Origin: an uncultured Ectothiorhodospiraceae bacterium
Lineage (GTDB): Bacteria; Pseudomonadota; Gammaproteobacteria; Nitrococcales; Nitrococcaceae
Direction of reading: 5' to 3'
Assembly (NCBI GenBank): GCA_913055565.1
Contig: CAJXKP010000023.1
Coordinates: 1 to 41,054, forward strand
DNA: 41,054 nucleotides
Positions within the stretch are counted from its first letter, which is position 1. Each line of letters starts with the position of its first letter. Below, piece by piece: positions 16,600 through 25,897 of the stretch. Below the pieces are notes generated by a model. It saw only the letters and a program-made list of their open reading frames with translations. It ran no database searches and was not told the DNA's origin. A program made the translations under genes and the position numbers.

Positions 16600-17352
16600 C
16601 TAATCTGCCGGGTCACCCCGGTATTCCTCGATAAACTCATCCAACAAGGCCCGCGACTCGTCATCAAGGCCCTGCTGGGTTAACAACTCCGGGCGCCGCA
16701 ACCAGGTCCGCCCAAGCGCCTGCTTGCGACGCCACCGCGCTACTGCGCCGTGGTCACCCCCGCGCAATACCTCGGGGACGTCGCGGCCGTCGATGGTCTC
16801 GGGCCGTGTGTAGTGCGGGCAATCCAGCAGCCCGCCGGTAAACGAATCGGCCTCCGCCGAGCCCTCGTGCCCCAGCACGCCCGGCACCCAACGCGCCACC
16901 GCATCGATGAGCACCATGGCCGGCAGTTCGCCGCCGCTGGTCACGTAATCGCCGATCGAGACCTCATAATCGACTTCCGCCGCGATCAGACGCTCGTCAA
17001 TACCCTCGTAGCGCCCGCACAGCAAGATCAGCCGCGAGTGCTCCGCCCAGCCCGCCACGCCCTGTTGCGTGAGGCGCTCGCCCTGGGGGCTGAGATAGAC
17101 CACCGGGGCATCATCGTCGCGGGCCGCTCGAGCCGCCCGAATGACGTCCCGCAACGGCTCGACCTTCATCACCATGCCCGGGCCACCACCGTAGGGCCTG
17201 GCGTCGACACTACGATGCCGATCGCGCGCGAAATCGCGCGGATTCCAGGCCACCAGCTCGATGAGCCCAGCCTCATGGGCCTTGCCCATTATGCCGTCCG
17301 CTACCAGCGCTGACACCAACGCCGGGAACAATGTGATGACATCAAAACGCAC
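16600..17352 (-). CDS. trmD: tRNA (guanine-N1-)-methyltransferase TrmD
   Basis: The 250-residue SPOUT methyltransferase has [26 protein letters not shown] and [20 protein letters not shown], the trefoil-knot AdoMet site. It makes m1G37 in tRNAs that read codons starting with C or with purine-rich contexts, which prevents +1 frameshifting. The GTG at 17352 gives [10 protein letters not shown] at the N-terminus, matching the family start. It lies eight bases after the rimM stop, without a clear ribosome-binding site, so re-initiation is likely. The open frame to 17439 has no homology. Confidence 0.95.
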   Translation of the reverse strand: MRFDVITLFPALVSALVADGIMGKAHEAGLIELVAWNPRDFARDRHRSVDARPYGGGPGMVMKVEPLRDVIRAARAARDDDAPVVYLSPQGERLTQQGVAGWAEHSRLILLCGRYEGIDERLIAAEVDYEVSIGDYVTSGGELPAMVLIDAVARWVPGVLGHEGSAEADSFTGGLLDCPHYTRPETIDGRDVPEVLRGGDHGAVARWRRKQALGRTWLRRPELLTQQGLDDESRALLDEFIEEYRGDPAD

Positions 17353-17360
17353 GGGCGTCG

Positions 17361-17879
17361 TCAGAACGCCGGATCCCAATCCACTTCGAGCCAGCCACCC
17401 TCCGTGTCGACAGCGGTCACGTAGGTGCCCACCACGCACGGGATGAGCCGCTCGACCTCTCCCCGCACTACCATCACGTCATTGGCGCCCGTTGCGAACA
17501 GGTGCGACACCGACCCCAAATCGACGCCATCCGTGGTATACACGGCCAACCCCTCAAGATCGACCCAGTAGTATTCATCCCCAGTCAGCGGCGGCAGCGC
17601 GGTGCGCGGCACGCTAATCGTCGTGCCCATCAGTGAGCGCGCTTGATCGCGGTCGGTGATCCCGTCAAGCGCCGCTATCAGGCCACGCCCCCCGCGACGC
17701 CCCGCCACCAGGCGCACGGAATCGACCACAGCCCCCTGGCGCTCAAGCTGCCATTGCTCGTAGGTGAACAGGTTGTCTCGTGGCTCCGTCCAGGATTCCA
17801 CCTTGATCCAGCCCTGCACACCGTGGACACCTACAACGCGCCCCAGGGGCACGCTCGGCGCATTGTCCGAGCTCGCCAC
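17361..17879 (-). CDS. rimM: 16S rRNA processing protein RimM
   Basis: The 172-residue protein shows the RimM layout: an N-terminal beta-barrel with [19 protein letters not shown], then a PRC-barrel domain from about residue 98 ([25 protein letters not shown]) ending in [23 protein letters not shown]. It assists maturation of the 30S head and binds S19. A GTG start lies seven bases after the rpsP stop, inside the conserved rpsP-rimM-trmD-rplS operon. Confidence 0.95.
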   Translation of the reverse strand: MASSDNAPSVPLGRVVGVHGVQGWIKVESWTEPRDNLFTYEQWQLERQGAVVDSVRLVAGRRGGRGLIAALDGITDRDQARSLMGTTISVPRTALPPLTGDEYYWVDLEGLAVYTTDGVDLGSVSHLFATGANDVMVVRGEVERLIPCVVGTYVTAVDTEGGWLEVDWDPAF

Positions 17880-17886
17880 CGAAGCG

Positions 17887-18156
17887 TTAGACGCTCGTGG
17901 TCTCCGCGGCCTCGCCCTTGCGGGCCTTCTCGATCAACGACCTGGCACGCTCGGATGGCTTCGCCCCATGCGCGAGCCATGCGTCAACCCGCTCTAGGTC
18001 GACCTTCATGCGCACGTCCTGCCCACGAGCGACTGGATTGAGGTAGCCAAGGCGCTCGATAAAGCGCCCGTCGCGCGGACTGCTGCTGCCCGTGACCACG
18101 AGATGGAAAAAGGGCTTTTTCTTCGCGCCGCTGTGTTGCAGACGAATGGTTACCAT
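17887..18156 (-). CDS. rpsP: 30S ribosomal protein S16
   Basis: The 89-residue protein begins [21 protein letters not shown] and continues with [13 protein letters not shown] and the [19 protein letters not shown] helix, all standard S16. It binds 16S rRNA early in 30S assembly. The ATG at 18156 is preceded by AGGAG at six bases. It is the first gene of the operon, 151 bases downstream of ffh. In that gap a TTTAAT on the minus strand could be a -10 element, but no convincing -35 goes with it. Confidence 0.97.
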   Translation of the reverse strand: MVTIRLQHSGAKKKPFFHLVVTGSSSPRDGRFIERLGYLNPVARGQDVRMKVDLERVDAWLAHGAKPSERARSLIEKARKGEAAETTSV

Positions 18157-18307
18157 CGTGTCTCCTGACTTCTTCGCTAACCGGCTCTTGAGCCAATCCC
18201 CATTAAAGCGCACCAGTGTACGCCACGCCCCGGAGATAGGGGAACCCCTCAGCCGGCCCGGGCTGCGCCCCGGCTCAGCGGCTCGCGGCCATGGTTTAGC
18301 GTCCCCC

Positions 18308-19696
18308 TCAACGGCCCATGCCCGGTGGCAGGCCACCGCCGCCGCCCGGCATACCACCACCGCCGCCAAGCTGGCTCATGAGCTGCTGCATGCCGCCCTT
18401 CTTCTTCATCTGCTTCATCATCTTCTGCATCTGCTTGTGCTGCTTGAGCAGACGGTTCACGTCTTGGACCTGCATCCCCGCGCCGCCGGCGATACGACGC
18501 TTGCGTGAACCGTTGATGACATCGGGGCGCCGGCGCTCGCGCGGCGTCATGCTGTTGATGATCGCGATCTGGCGCGCGACCTGACGGTCGTCGACCTGGC
18601 CTTTCATCTGCTCGGTGACATTGCCCATGCCGGGCATCTTGTCCATCAGCCCTGCCATGCCACCCATCTGGCCGATCTGACTCATCTGCTGGCGCATGTC
18701 CTCGAGATCGAAGGACTTGCCCTTCTTGAGCTTATCCGCGAGCTGCTGCGCCTCGTCCTGATCGACGGAGCGCTCCGCCTCCTCGACCAGGCTCAACACA
18801 TCGCCCATGCCCAGGATGCGGGAGGCGATGCGATCGGGATGGAACGGCTCCAGCGCCTCCGTCTTCTCGCCGACACCGAGGAACTTAATGGGCTTACCCG
18901 TGGTGTAGCGAATAGACAGCGCCGCACCGCCGCGCGCATCGCCGTCCGTCTTGGTCAGGATGGCGCCGGTCAGCGGCAGGGCGTCGGTGAAGGCCTGGGC
19001 GGTATTAACGGCGTCCTGGCCGGTCATGCTATCGACCACGAACAGCGTCTCCACCGGCGAGACCGCCGACTGAAGGCGCTGGACCTCGTCCATCATGCCC
19101 TCGTCGACGTGCATGCGCCCGGCCGTATCCACAAGAAGCACGTCATAGTAGCCCGTGCGAGCCGCCTCCACCGCGCGCTCCACCGCTGCCACGGGATCGT
19201 CGCTGGACTGCGTCGGCTGAAAGCCGACCTCTACCTCGGCGGCCAGCGTCTCCAGCTGATCGATGGCCGCCGGGCGGTAGACGTCCGCGGATACGGTAAG
19301 GACCTTCTTACCCTCGCGCTCGCGCAGCCAGCGCCCGAGTTTGGCGACACTGGTCGTCTTACCCGAGCCCTGCAGCCCCGCCACCATGACCACGGCCGGT
19401 GGCCGGACGCGCAGATCCAGGCCGTCGTTGGCCTCGCCCATCACGCGCATCAGCTCGTCACGGACGACCTTCACGAAGGCCTGGCCCGGCGACAGGCTCT
19501 TCATGACCTCCTCGCCAAGCGCACGCTCACGCACATCGGCGATGAACTGCTTCACCACCGGCAGCGCCACATCCGCCTCGAGCAGGGCCATCCGGACCTC
19601 GCGGAGGGTCTCCTGGATATTGTCTTCGGTCAGGCGGCCGTGGCCGCGAAGCCGCTTAAGCGTACCCTCGAGCCGCTCACTGAGATTATTGAACAT
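18308..19696 (-). CDS. ffh: Signal recognition particle protein Ffh
   Basis: The 462-residue GTPase has the N-domain (1-90), then the G-domain: GLQGSGKT at 107-114, [21 protein letters not shown] and [14 protein letters not shown]. The Met-rich M-domain (about 297-462) has the RNA-binding [11 protein letters not shown] segment. With 4.5S RNA it targets nascent membrane proteins to FtsY. The C-terminal tail is Gly/Met/Pro-rich low-complexity sequence. ATG 19696 matches the family start MFNNLSERL; the frame to 19771 is a non-homologous extension. It is divergent from ypjD, as in E. coli. Confidence 0.97.
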   Translation of the reverse strand: MFNNLSERLEGTLKRLRGHGRLTEDNIQETLREVRMALLEADVALPVVKQFIADVRERALGEEVMKSLSPGQAFVKVVRDELMRVMGEANDGLDLRVRPPAVVMVAGLQGSGKTTSVAKLGRWLREREGKKVLTVSADVYRPAAIDQLETLAAEVEVGFQPTQSSDDPVAAVERAVEAARTGYYDVLLVDTAGRMHVDEGMMDEVQRLQSAVSPVETLFVVDSMTGQDAVNTAQAFTDALPLTGAILTKTDGDARGGAALSIRYTTGKPIKFLGVGEKTEALEPFHPDRIASRILGMGDVLSLVEEAERSVDQDEAQQLADKLKKGKSFDLEDMRQQMSQIGQMGGMAGLMDKMPGMGNVTEQMKGQVDDRQVARQIAIINSMTPRERRRPDVINGSRKRRIAGGAGMQVQDVNRLLKQHKQMQKMMKQMKKKGGMQQLMSQLGGGGGMPGGGGGLPPGMGR

Positions 19697-19839
19697 CGGA
19701 CCAATCCCGTCGGCGTACTGATTCCGGCGGCGCTCGCGCCGCCTTGTATTGTCACGAGCTGCCCCGCTCATTGCGGCGCAGGCAGCGCCTATCGAACGAT
19801 GCCTCGCAACTGTGCCATCATCCCGCCAACTCCGCCAGG

Positions 19840-20655
19840 ATGGCCCACCAGCGCATGAGCCTCCTAGTCACTGCGAGCCTTCTAGCCGCCGGCCTGTACC
19901 TACTCGCCGCCGCCCTATTGGCCCGGCGTCTGATCGGCGGACCGACCGGACGCGGTTGCGCGGTGCTGACCGCCGCCGGCGGCGTTGTGTGTCACGCCGC
20001 CACATTGGGCGCGATAGTCACCATCGGTGGCGGGCTCGGCTTGGGCCTGTATAACGCGGCCTCACTGACGGCCTGGCTCATGGCCCTAATCCTCATCGTG
20101 AGCGCCCGGCGCCATGCTGTCACCGACCTCGGCTTGGCGGTGTTCCCCATTGCAGCGCTGGCGATCCTGGCCGATGCGCTGCTCACCAACACCCATGCGC
20201 CCGCTCACCCACTGGCAGGCCGCATCGAGATACACGTCGTCCTGGCGATGCTGGCCCATGCCGTGCTTGGGCTTGCGGCCGCCCAAGCCGTACTGGTCGC
20301 CGTGCAGGACCACCATCTCCGCCATCACCGGCCGGGCGGTTTCATCCGTCGCCTACCGGCGCTGCAGGTTATGGAGACCATCCAGTTCGGTCTCCTGCGG
20401 GTGGGCTTTGCGCTGCTGACCATCGGGCTGATCACCGGCGCTATCTTCGTCGATGATCTGTTCGCCCAGCACCTGGTGCACAAGACGGTGCTCTCGATCG
20501 CCGCCTGGCTGGTGTTCGGCACCCTACTCTGGGGCCATCACCGCTATGGCTGGCGCGGCCGCACGGCAACCCATGGCATCCTGGCAGGCTTCGCGGTGCT
20601 GGCGGTCGGGTTTTTCGGTAGCAAGATCGTGCTCGAACTCATCCTGCAGTACTGA
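19840..20655 (+). CDS. ypjD: CcsA/HemX-type inner-membrane protein YpjD
   Basis: The 271-residue, roughly eight-helix membrane protein belongs to the cytochrome c assembly (CcsA/HemX) superfamily. Conserved His-containing segments include IEIHVVLAMLAHAVLGLAAAQ and the YpjD ending HKTVLSIAAWLVFGTLLWGHHRYGWRG. Cytochrome or haem handling is suggested by the family, but YpjD itself has no settled function. Order ffh / ypjD / corB is conserved in gammaproteobacteria. The start is uncertain between ATG 19840 and ATG 19855; neither has a well-spaced ribosome-binding site. Confidence 0.88.
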   Translation: MAHQRMSLLVTASLLAAGLYLLAAALLARRLIGGPTGRGCAVLTAAGGVVCHAATLGAIVTIGGGLGLGLYNAASLTAWLMALILIVSARRHAVTDLGLAVFPIAALAILADALLTNTHAPAHPLAGRIEIHVVLAMLAHAVLGLAAAQAVLVAVQDHHLRHHRPGGFIRRLPALQVMETIQFGLLRVGFALLTIGLITGAIFVDDLFAQHLVHKTVLSIAAWLVFGTLLWGHHRYGWRGRTATHGILAGFAVLAVGFFGSKIVLELILQY

Positions 20656-20741
20656 TCCGGCGGCCGCCACACCGAGCCAACCGTCCTTCATTGTGTTTCC
20701 CTGTCGCGAGCGTCGACCGTCGCTAGTGGAGAGTAACTGCC

Positions 20742-22052
20742 GTGACCGAGATCCCGTTGAGTATTCTATTCCCGCTCCTCGGCCTGCTCGTTGTGCTATC
20801 GGGCTGCTTCTCGGGCTCCGAGACCGCGCTCATGACGCTCAATCGCTATCGCCTTCGCCATCTGGCGCGCAACGGCCATCGCGGCGCCCGTATCGCGGAT
20901 CGTCTGCTGGAACGCCCTGATCGCCTCATCGGCCTGATCCTGCTGGGCAATAACTTCGTCAACATCCTGGCCTCGTCGGTCGCCACGCTCATTGCGCTAC
21001 AGCTGCTCGAGGAGAACGCCATCCTGGCGTCGACGGTACTGCTAACGCTGGTCATCCTCATCTTCTCCGAGGTCGCGCCGAAGACCGTGGCCGCTCTGCT
21101 ACCCGAGCGCATCGCCTTCCCCGCCGCGTTCGTTCTGGCGCCACTACTGCGCGTCTTCTACCCCCTTGTCTGGACGGTCAACATGATCGCCAATGGGCTC
21201 CTGCGCCTGCTGGGCGTGCGACTGGACCACGCCACTAGCGACAACCTCAGCCGCGAGGAGCTGCGGACGGTCGTCAATGAGGCCGGCGCCATGATCCCGC
21301 AGCGCCACCAGCGCATGCTCATCAATATCCTTGATCTGGAGAAGGCCACGGTCGAGGACATCATGATCCCGCGCACCGAGATAGCGGGCATTGATATCAA
21401 CGATGACTGGGACGCCATCATCGCCCAACTCGCCGCGAGCCAGTACACCCGCCTGCCCGTCTACCGCGACACCGTGGACAACATCATCGGCGTGCTGCAT
21501 GTCCGCTACGTAGTCCGCCAGCTCCTTGGCAACGAGTTCACGCGCGAGAGCCTGCAAGCCCACATGCGCGAGCCCTACTTCGTACCGGAGGCGACCCCGC
21601 TGAATGTCCAACTGCTCAACTTCCAGGCCCGGCGACGCCGCATCGGGCTGGTCGTCGACGAGTACGGTGACATCCTGGGACTCATCACCCTGGAGGATCT
21701 GCTCGAGGAAATCGTGGGCGAGTTCACCACCGATCCGGCGGCGGGCATTACCGAGATCCAACCCCAGGAGGACGGTAGCTACCTCGTGGAAGGCAGTGCC
21801 AGCATTCGCGAGCTCAACCGGCTACTGGGCTGGCACATGCCGACCGATGGGCCCAAGACCCTGAACGGCCTGATCCTGGAGCAGCTCGAGAGCATCCCGG
21901 AACCGGGCACCCATCTAACGCTGGGCCGCCACGACGTCACCATCGTCCAGACACGCGATAACCGGGTGCGTATCGCGCGCATACGCCCGCAGGATCACGG
22001 GCAGATTAGCCATGACGGCAACCACGCGACCGCGGGCGGGCCGGCGCCGTAG
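20742..22052 (+). CDS. corB: CNNM/CorB-type magnesium transport protein
   Basis: The 436-residue protein has an N-terminal CNNM (DUF21) membrane domain (about 1-190) with GCFSGSETALMTLNRYRLRHLA and IFSEVAPKTVAALLPERIA. Two CBS domains follow (about 200-325; EDIMIPRTEIAGID, VVDEYGDILGLITLEDLLEEIVGE), then a CorC/HlyC domain (about 340-425). CNNM proteins transport Mg2+ or regulate its transport; Mg-ATP binds the CBS pair. It corresponds to E. coli YfjD/CorB by sequence type and by position after ypjD. The GTG start is preceded by GGAGAG eight bases upstream. It converges on cysS with a nine-base gap. Confidence 0.9.
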   Translation: MTEIPLSILFPLLGLLVVLSGCFSGSETALMTLNRYRLRHLARNGHRGARIADRLLERPDRLIGLILLGNNFVNILASSVATLIALQLLEENAILASTVLLTLVILIFSEVAPKTVAALLPERIAFPAAFVLAPLLRVFYPLVWTVNMIANGLLRLLGVRLDHATSDNLSREELRTVVNEAGAMIPQRHQRMLINILDLEKATVEDIMIPRTEIAGIDINDDWDAIIAQLAASQYTRLPVYRDTVDNIIGVLHVRYVVRQLLGNEFTRESLQAHMREPYFVPEATPLNVQLLNFQARRRRIGLVVDEYGDILGLITLEDLLEEIVGEFTTDPAAGITEIQPQEDGSYLVEGSASIRELNRLLGWHMPTDGPKTLNGLILEQLESIPEPGTHLTLGRHDVTIVQTRDNRVRIARIRPQDHGQISHDGNHATAGGPAP

Positions 22053-22061
22053 TCGCTGCGC

Positions 22062-23447
22062 TCAAACGCGCCGCCAGCTCGTCCCCTCGGGCCCATCTTC
22101 CAGGATGATCCCCGCGGCCTGGAGCTGATCGCGCAAGGCATCGGCACGCTCGAACTCGCGGTCCTTACGCGCCTGCGTGCGCTCCGCAACCATCGCCTCC
22201 ACCGTTGGGTCGTCTAGGCCGCTGGCCCCCGTTCCGCTCTTGAGGAAGCGCTCCGGGTCGTCGCCGAGCAGCCCGAGGAGGCCGCCGAGCTCGCGCAGTC
22301 GGGCCGCCAGGCCGGCCGCGGTTCGCTCATCCCCGGCCTCGCGCTGGCGGTTCACCTCACGAGCCAGATCGAACAACACCGCCAGGGCCTCCGGCGTATT
22401 GAAGTCATCCTGCATGGCCTCGTGGAACCGCGCCGCTTCGGCCTCGCCACCGCTCGGCTCGCCCCATGGCAAGCCGCGTAAGGCCCGATAGAAACGCTCC
22501 AGACTCGAGCGCGCGTTCGCCAGCGCCTCCAGGGTGTAATTCAGCGGGCCACGATAGTGGCTGGCGACCAGGAAGTACCGCACCACCTCCGCTGGGTACT
22601 GCGCCAGGATGTCCCGCACGGTAAAGAAGTTGCCCAGGGACTTGGCCATCTTCTCGCCATCGATGCGGACGTGACCGTTGTGCAGCCAATAATTGACCCA
22701 GCCGTGACCGCAGGCGGCCTCCGACTGGGCAATCTCGTTCTCGTGATGCGGGAACTTCAGGTCCAGGCCGCCACCGTGGATATCGAACCGCTCGCCAAGC
22801 TCGTTGGTGGCCATCGCCGAGCACTCGATATGCCAGCCGGGTCGCCCCTCACCCCATGGGGACGGCCAGCTCGGCTCGCCGGGCTTCGCCGCCTTCCAGA
22901 GCGCGAAGTCGGCCGCGTCGGTCTTGCCCTCGCCGGACTCGACGCGCGCGCCCTCGCGCAGATCGCTAAGCCGCTCCCCAGAGAGCTGGCCATAGTCCGG
23001 GAATCGCGCGACGGCAAAATAGACATCGCCGTGCTCACTGACGTAGGCGTAGCCCGCATCGATGAGCCGCTGTATGAGCGCCTGCATGGCGTCGACATTG
23101 GCCGTAGCGCGAGGCTCCCGGTCCGGGCGCCGGCAGCCCATGGCGTCGGCGTCCTCGTACATCGCCTCGGTAAAGCGCCGCGTCACCACCCCCATGGACT
23201 CACCGAGCTCGTCGGCCCGCGCGATGATCTTATCGTCGATATCGGTGATGTTGCGCACGTAGGTCACGCGATAGCCCAACGCGCGCAGATAACGCTGGAC
23301 CACGTCAAAGACCACCATGGCCCGCGCATGCCCCAGATGGCAGTAGTCATAGACCGTCATGCCGCAGACATAGAGACCGACATGGCCGTCTTCGATGGGC
23401 CGAAAGACCTCCTTGCGGCCGGTCAGACTATTATGGATTCGCAGCAT
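22062..23447 (-). CDS. cysS: Cysteinyl-tRNA synthetase
   Basis: The 461-residue class I synthetase has zinc ligand C28 in [18 protein letters not shown], with the HIGH-equivalent HLGH at 37-40. It also has WHIECSAM and [15 protein letters not shown] zinc/cysteine-site motifs, and KMAKSLGN as the KMSKS loop, where Ala replaces Ser. It charges tRNA-Cys. The C-terminal DALR-like anticodon region includes [26 protein letters not shown]. The ATG has GAGGAG six bases upstream. It follows gltX by 15 bases in the same direction, probably one transcript. Confidence 0.97.
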   Translation of the reverse strand: MLRIHNSLTGRKEVFRPIEDGHVGLYVCGMTVYDYCHLGHARAMVVFDVVQRYLRALGYRVTYVRNITDIDDKIIARADELGESMGVVTRRFTEAMYEDADAMGCRRPDREPRATANVDAMQALIQRLIDAGYAYVSEHGDVYFAVARFPDYGQLSGERLSDLREGARVESGEGKTDAADFALWKAAKPGEPSWPSPWGEGRPGWHIECSAMATNELGERFDIHGGGLDLKFPHHENEIAQSEAACGHGWVNYWLHNGHVRIDGEKMAKSLGNFFTVRDILAQYPAEVVRYFLVASHYRGPLNYTLEALANARSSLERFYRALRGLPWGEPSGGEAEAARFHEAMQDDFNTPEALAVLFDLAREVNRQREAGDERTAAGLAARLRELGGLLGLLGDDPERFLKSGTGASGLDDPTVEAMVAERTQARKDREFERADALRDQLQAAGIILEDGPEGTSWRRV

Positions 23448-23462
23448 GGAAACTCCTCGGGA

Positions 23463-24881
23463 TCAGTCGCCGCGCGCCCGCGCCGCAGCGGCCTGCAACC
23501 GGCCTCGCACGGTCGCCGCCGGCAGTAGCGCGATAACACGGGCGAGCTCGGGCCCGCTGGTCGCCGCCGTCAGGGCGACACGCAGCGGCATGAACAGACC
23601 CTTCCCGCGCCGCCCGGTGGCCTCGCGGAGCGCCCCGGTCAACGCCTGCCAATCGCTCCCCACCGCGTCGTAGCTGGCCAACGCCTGGTCAAAGAAGTCG
23701 CCGCCGGCATCCTTCAGCCAGGCGTTCATCGCGTCATCCCACGCCGGCGCCCCGAACAGCCGCTCGGCCCACTGCCGCAACTCCTGCGGGAAGCGCACAT
23801 TGGCGCGCACGCAGTCCACAAAGGCATGGCGCTGGTCGACGGGCACGGGGTCGTCCGGGCCCAACCAATCGAGCAGCTTCGGCGTGGGCGCGGCGGCCAC
23901 CGCCTCGTCCTGCCAGTGCGCGAGTTGTTCCGGATCGAAGCGCGCCGGTGACCCGCTCAGCCGCTGGGTATCAAACCCCGCCGCGAGCTCGTCCAGCCCC
24001 AGCAAGCCGTTATCGGTGTAGGCGTGCCCGAGTCGGGCCAGGTAATTGACGAGCGCCAACGGCAGATAGCCCGCCTCGCGCAGTTCAGCGACGGAGCCGG
24101 CGCCATGCCGCTTGGCCAACGGCGCGCCGTCTGACCCGGCTATGAGCCCGATATGCCCCCATATCGGCGGCGTCAGCCCCAGCGCCTCCAGGATGAGATA
24201 CTGCCGCGGCGTGTTGGCGGCATGGTCCTCGCCGCGCAGGACATGGGTGACCCCCATCAGGGCATCATCGACGGCGTTGCTAAAGAAGAACGCCGCGGAG
24301 CCGTCGGCCCGGCGGATCACGAAATCCCCGATATCGGCGAGGGCATAGCGCTGCTCGCCGCGAACCAGGTCCGGCATGACCAGTTCGCGGTCGGTATCGA
24401 CGCGAAAACGCAGCGCCGGCTTGTCGCCGTTGGCCTCGCGTTCATCGGCCTCCGCGCGGGTCAGCCCGGCGCAGGTTCCCGGATAACGCGGTGGTTGGCC
24501 GGCAGCGCGCTGCGCCGCGCGGACGCGCTGGAGCTCGGCCTGGGTACAAAAGCAGCGATAGGCTCGCCCGGCGTCGACGAGCTGCTGGTAGTAGCGCGCG
24601 TAGATCGGCGCGCGCGCCGACTGCCAGGCGCCACCCTCGGGCGCGTCACAGCCCGGCCCCTCTTGCCACGCCAGACCCAGCCAGCGCAGATCATCCAGCA
24701 GGGCCTCCATGGTCGCCGGATCGCTGCGGTCGCGATCCGTGTCCTCGACACGCACCAGAAAGGGGCCGCCATCCCGGCGTGCCAACAGGGCGTTAAATAG
24801 CGCCGTCCGCAGATTGCCCGGGTGCATGGCCCCGCTCGGGCTGGGTGCGAAACGTGTGCGCGTTAATGAGTCACTCGCCAT
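23463..24881 (-). CDS. gltX: Glutamyl-tRNA synthetase, GluRS2-like
   Basis: The 472-residue class Ib synthetase has FAPSPSGAMHPGN (residues 11-23), in which H20-P-G-N23 replaces the usual HxGG/HxGH signature. VEDTDRDRS follows. A zinc site is formed by C110, C112, Y133 and C137. LAKRH at 255-259 stands for the KMSKS loop, again with Ala for Ser. It joins glutamate to tRNA-Glu. This MHxGN style resembles the second GluRS type of some proteobacteria, whose tRNA specificity can differ; that is family knowledge plus inference. No ribosome-binding site is evident before the ATG. Region 24882-25146 upstream shows no further gene. Confidence 0.93.
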   Translation of the reverse strand: MASDSLTRTRFAPSPSGAMHPGNLRTALFNALLARRDGGPFLVRVEDTDRDRSDPATMEALLDDLRWLGLAWQEGPGCDAPEGGAWQSARAPIYARYYQQLVDAGRAYRCFCTQAELQRVRAAQRAAGQPPRYPGTCAGLTRAEADEREANGDKPALRFRVDTDRELVMPDLVRGEQRYALADIGDFVIRRADGSAAFFFSNAVDDALMGVTHVLRGEDHAANTPRQYLILEALGLTPPIWGHIGLIAGSDGAPLAKRHGAGSVAELREAGYLPLALVNYLARLGHAYTDNGLLGLDELAAGFDTQRLSGSPARFDPEQLAHWQDEAVAAAPTPKLLDWLGPDDPVPVDQRHAFVDCVRANVRFPQELRQWAERLFGAPAWDDAMNAWLKDAGGDFFDQALASYDAVGSDWQALTGALREATGRRGKGLFMPLRVALTAATSGPELARVIALLPAATVRGRLQAAAARARGD

Positions 24882-25106
24882 AGACGCGTAAGGATACTAG
24901 CCCCGAGATGGCACGCAAGCGCTGCGTCGGACCAACATCCGTGGACGATCACTGGCTTATGTCCGGTGGAGCAAGACCGCCGCGGGAAACAACCCATTCC
25001 CCAGGAACCGACCCGCGGTGTCCGCCGGCGCAAGCAAGCATGCCAACACCGCTTGCCGGGATTAGGGCGTGGCGTCTCGAGGCGATTTGGCGCAGACCAC
25101 AACGGC

Positions 25107-25145
25107 GCGCTAGCCTCGCCGCTTTGCCAACTGCGAGGCTAGCGC
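25107..25145. promoter_or_regulatory. Perfect 12-bp inverted repeat ending one base before the lpxH start
   Basis: GCGCTAGCCTCG (25107-25118) and CGAGGCTAGCGC (25134-25145) are exact reverse complements separated by 15 bases. One base later is the lpxH ATG. Formed in RNA, the stem would occupy the whole ribosome-binding region, where no Shine-Dalgarno sequence is visible. As DNA it could be an operator. No T-run follows, so it is not a standard terminator. Bases 24882-25106 show nothing else I can name. Confidence 0.65.
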
Positions 25146-25146
25146 C

Positions 25147-25893
25147 ATGGAGCACGACACCCACCGAGCCCCTGTTTTGTTCGTCGCCGACCTACACCTC
25201 GATGCCAGGCGCCCGGCCATTAGCGAGCTATTCCTGGCGTTCCTGGCCGGCGAGGCACGCCATGCCGGTGCCCTATACATCCTTGGCGATCTCTTCGAGG
25301 CCTGGATCGGCGACGATGCCGTCTCAAGCGAGGACCCGATTATCGCCGGCTTGCGCTGTTTGAGCGACAGCGGCGTCGCGATCTATGTGATGCACGGCAA
25401 TCGGGATTTCCTGCTGGGCGAGGATTTCGCCGCCATGACGGGCGCCCAACTGCTCCCCGAGCCCTGCCGCATCGAGATCGACGGCGAACCCACGCTGCTC
25501 ATGCACGGCGACTCGTTGTGCGTCGACGATGTCGAGTATCAGCGCTTCCGCGCCATGGTCCGCGATCCGGACTGGCAGGCGCAATTCCTGGCCAAGCCAC
25601 TCGGCGAGCGTCAGGCGTTCGCGGAGCAAGCGCGCACCGAAAGCGCGCATCAGACCAGCCAGCTAGACAACGCCATTACCGATGTCAACGCCGAGGCGGT
25701 GGAGCGCAGCATGGCCGACCACGGCGTGCGCCAGCTGATCCATGGTCATACGCATCGGCCAGCGATCCACGAGCTCACGCTCGCCGGCGAACCGGCGCAG
25801 CGGATCGTGCTGGGGGATTGGTTCGAGCAAGGCAGCGTACTTCGTGCGCGCTCCGGGGCACTCCACCTGGAGGCGCTGCCCATCGATCAATAA
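25147..25893 (+). CDS. lpxH: UDP-2,3-diacylglucosamine diphosphatase LpxH
   Basis: The 248-residue calcineurin-like metallophosphoesterase has D15 and H17 in VADLHLD, D48 in ILGDLFEAWIGDD, N85 in HGNRDF, H120 in MHGDSLC, and H199-G-H201-T-H in the last motif. It cleaves UDP-2,3-diacylglucosamine to lipid X in lipid A synthesis on the cytosolic membrane face. Length matches the family (about 240). The start sits directly after a strong inverted repeat and lacks a visible ribosome-binding site. It converges on the DUF349 gene, four bases away. Confidence 0.95.
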   Translation: MEHDTHRAPVLFVADLHLDARRPAISELFLAFLAGEARHAGALYILGDLFEAWIGDDAVSSEDPIIAGLRCLSDSGVAIYVMHGNRDFLLGEDFAAMTGAQLLPEPCRIEIDGEPTLLMHGDSLCVDDVEYQRFRAMVRDPDWQAQFLAKPLGERQAFAEQARTESAHQTSQLDNAITDVNAEAVERSMADHGVRQLIHGHTHRPAIHELTLAGEPAQRIVLGDWFEQGSVLRARSGALHLEALPIDQ

Positions 25894-25897
25894 CGGC

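Noticed and set aside
25006-25146. Possible tRNA gene in the gap before lpxH
   Set aside because: The strong palindrome does not fit a cloverleaf; no TTC loop or anticodon arm is recognisable.
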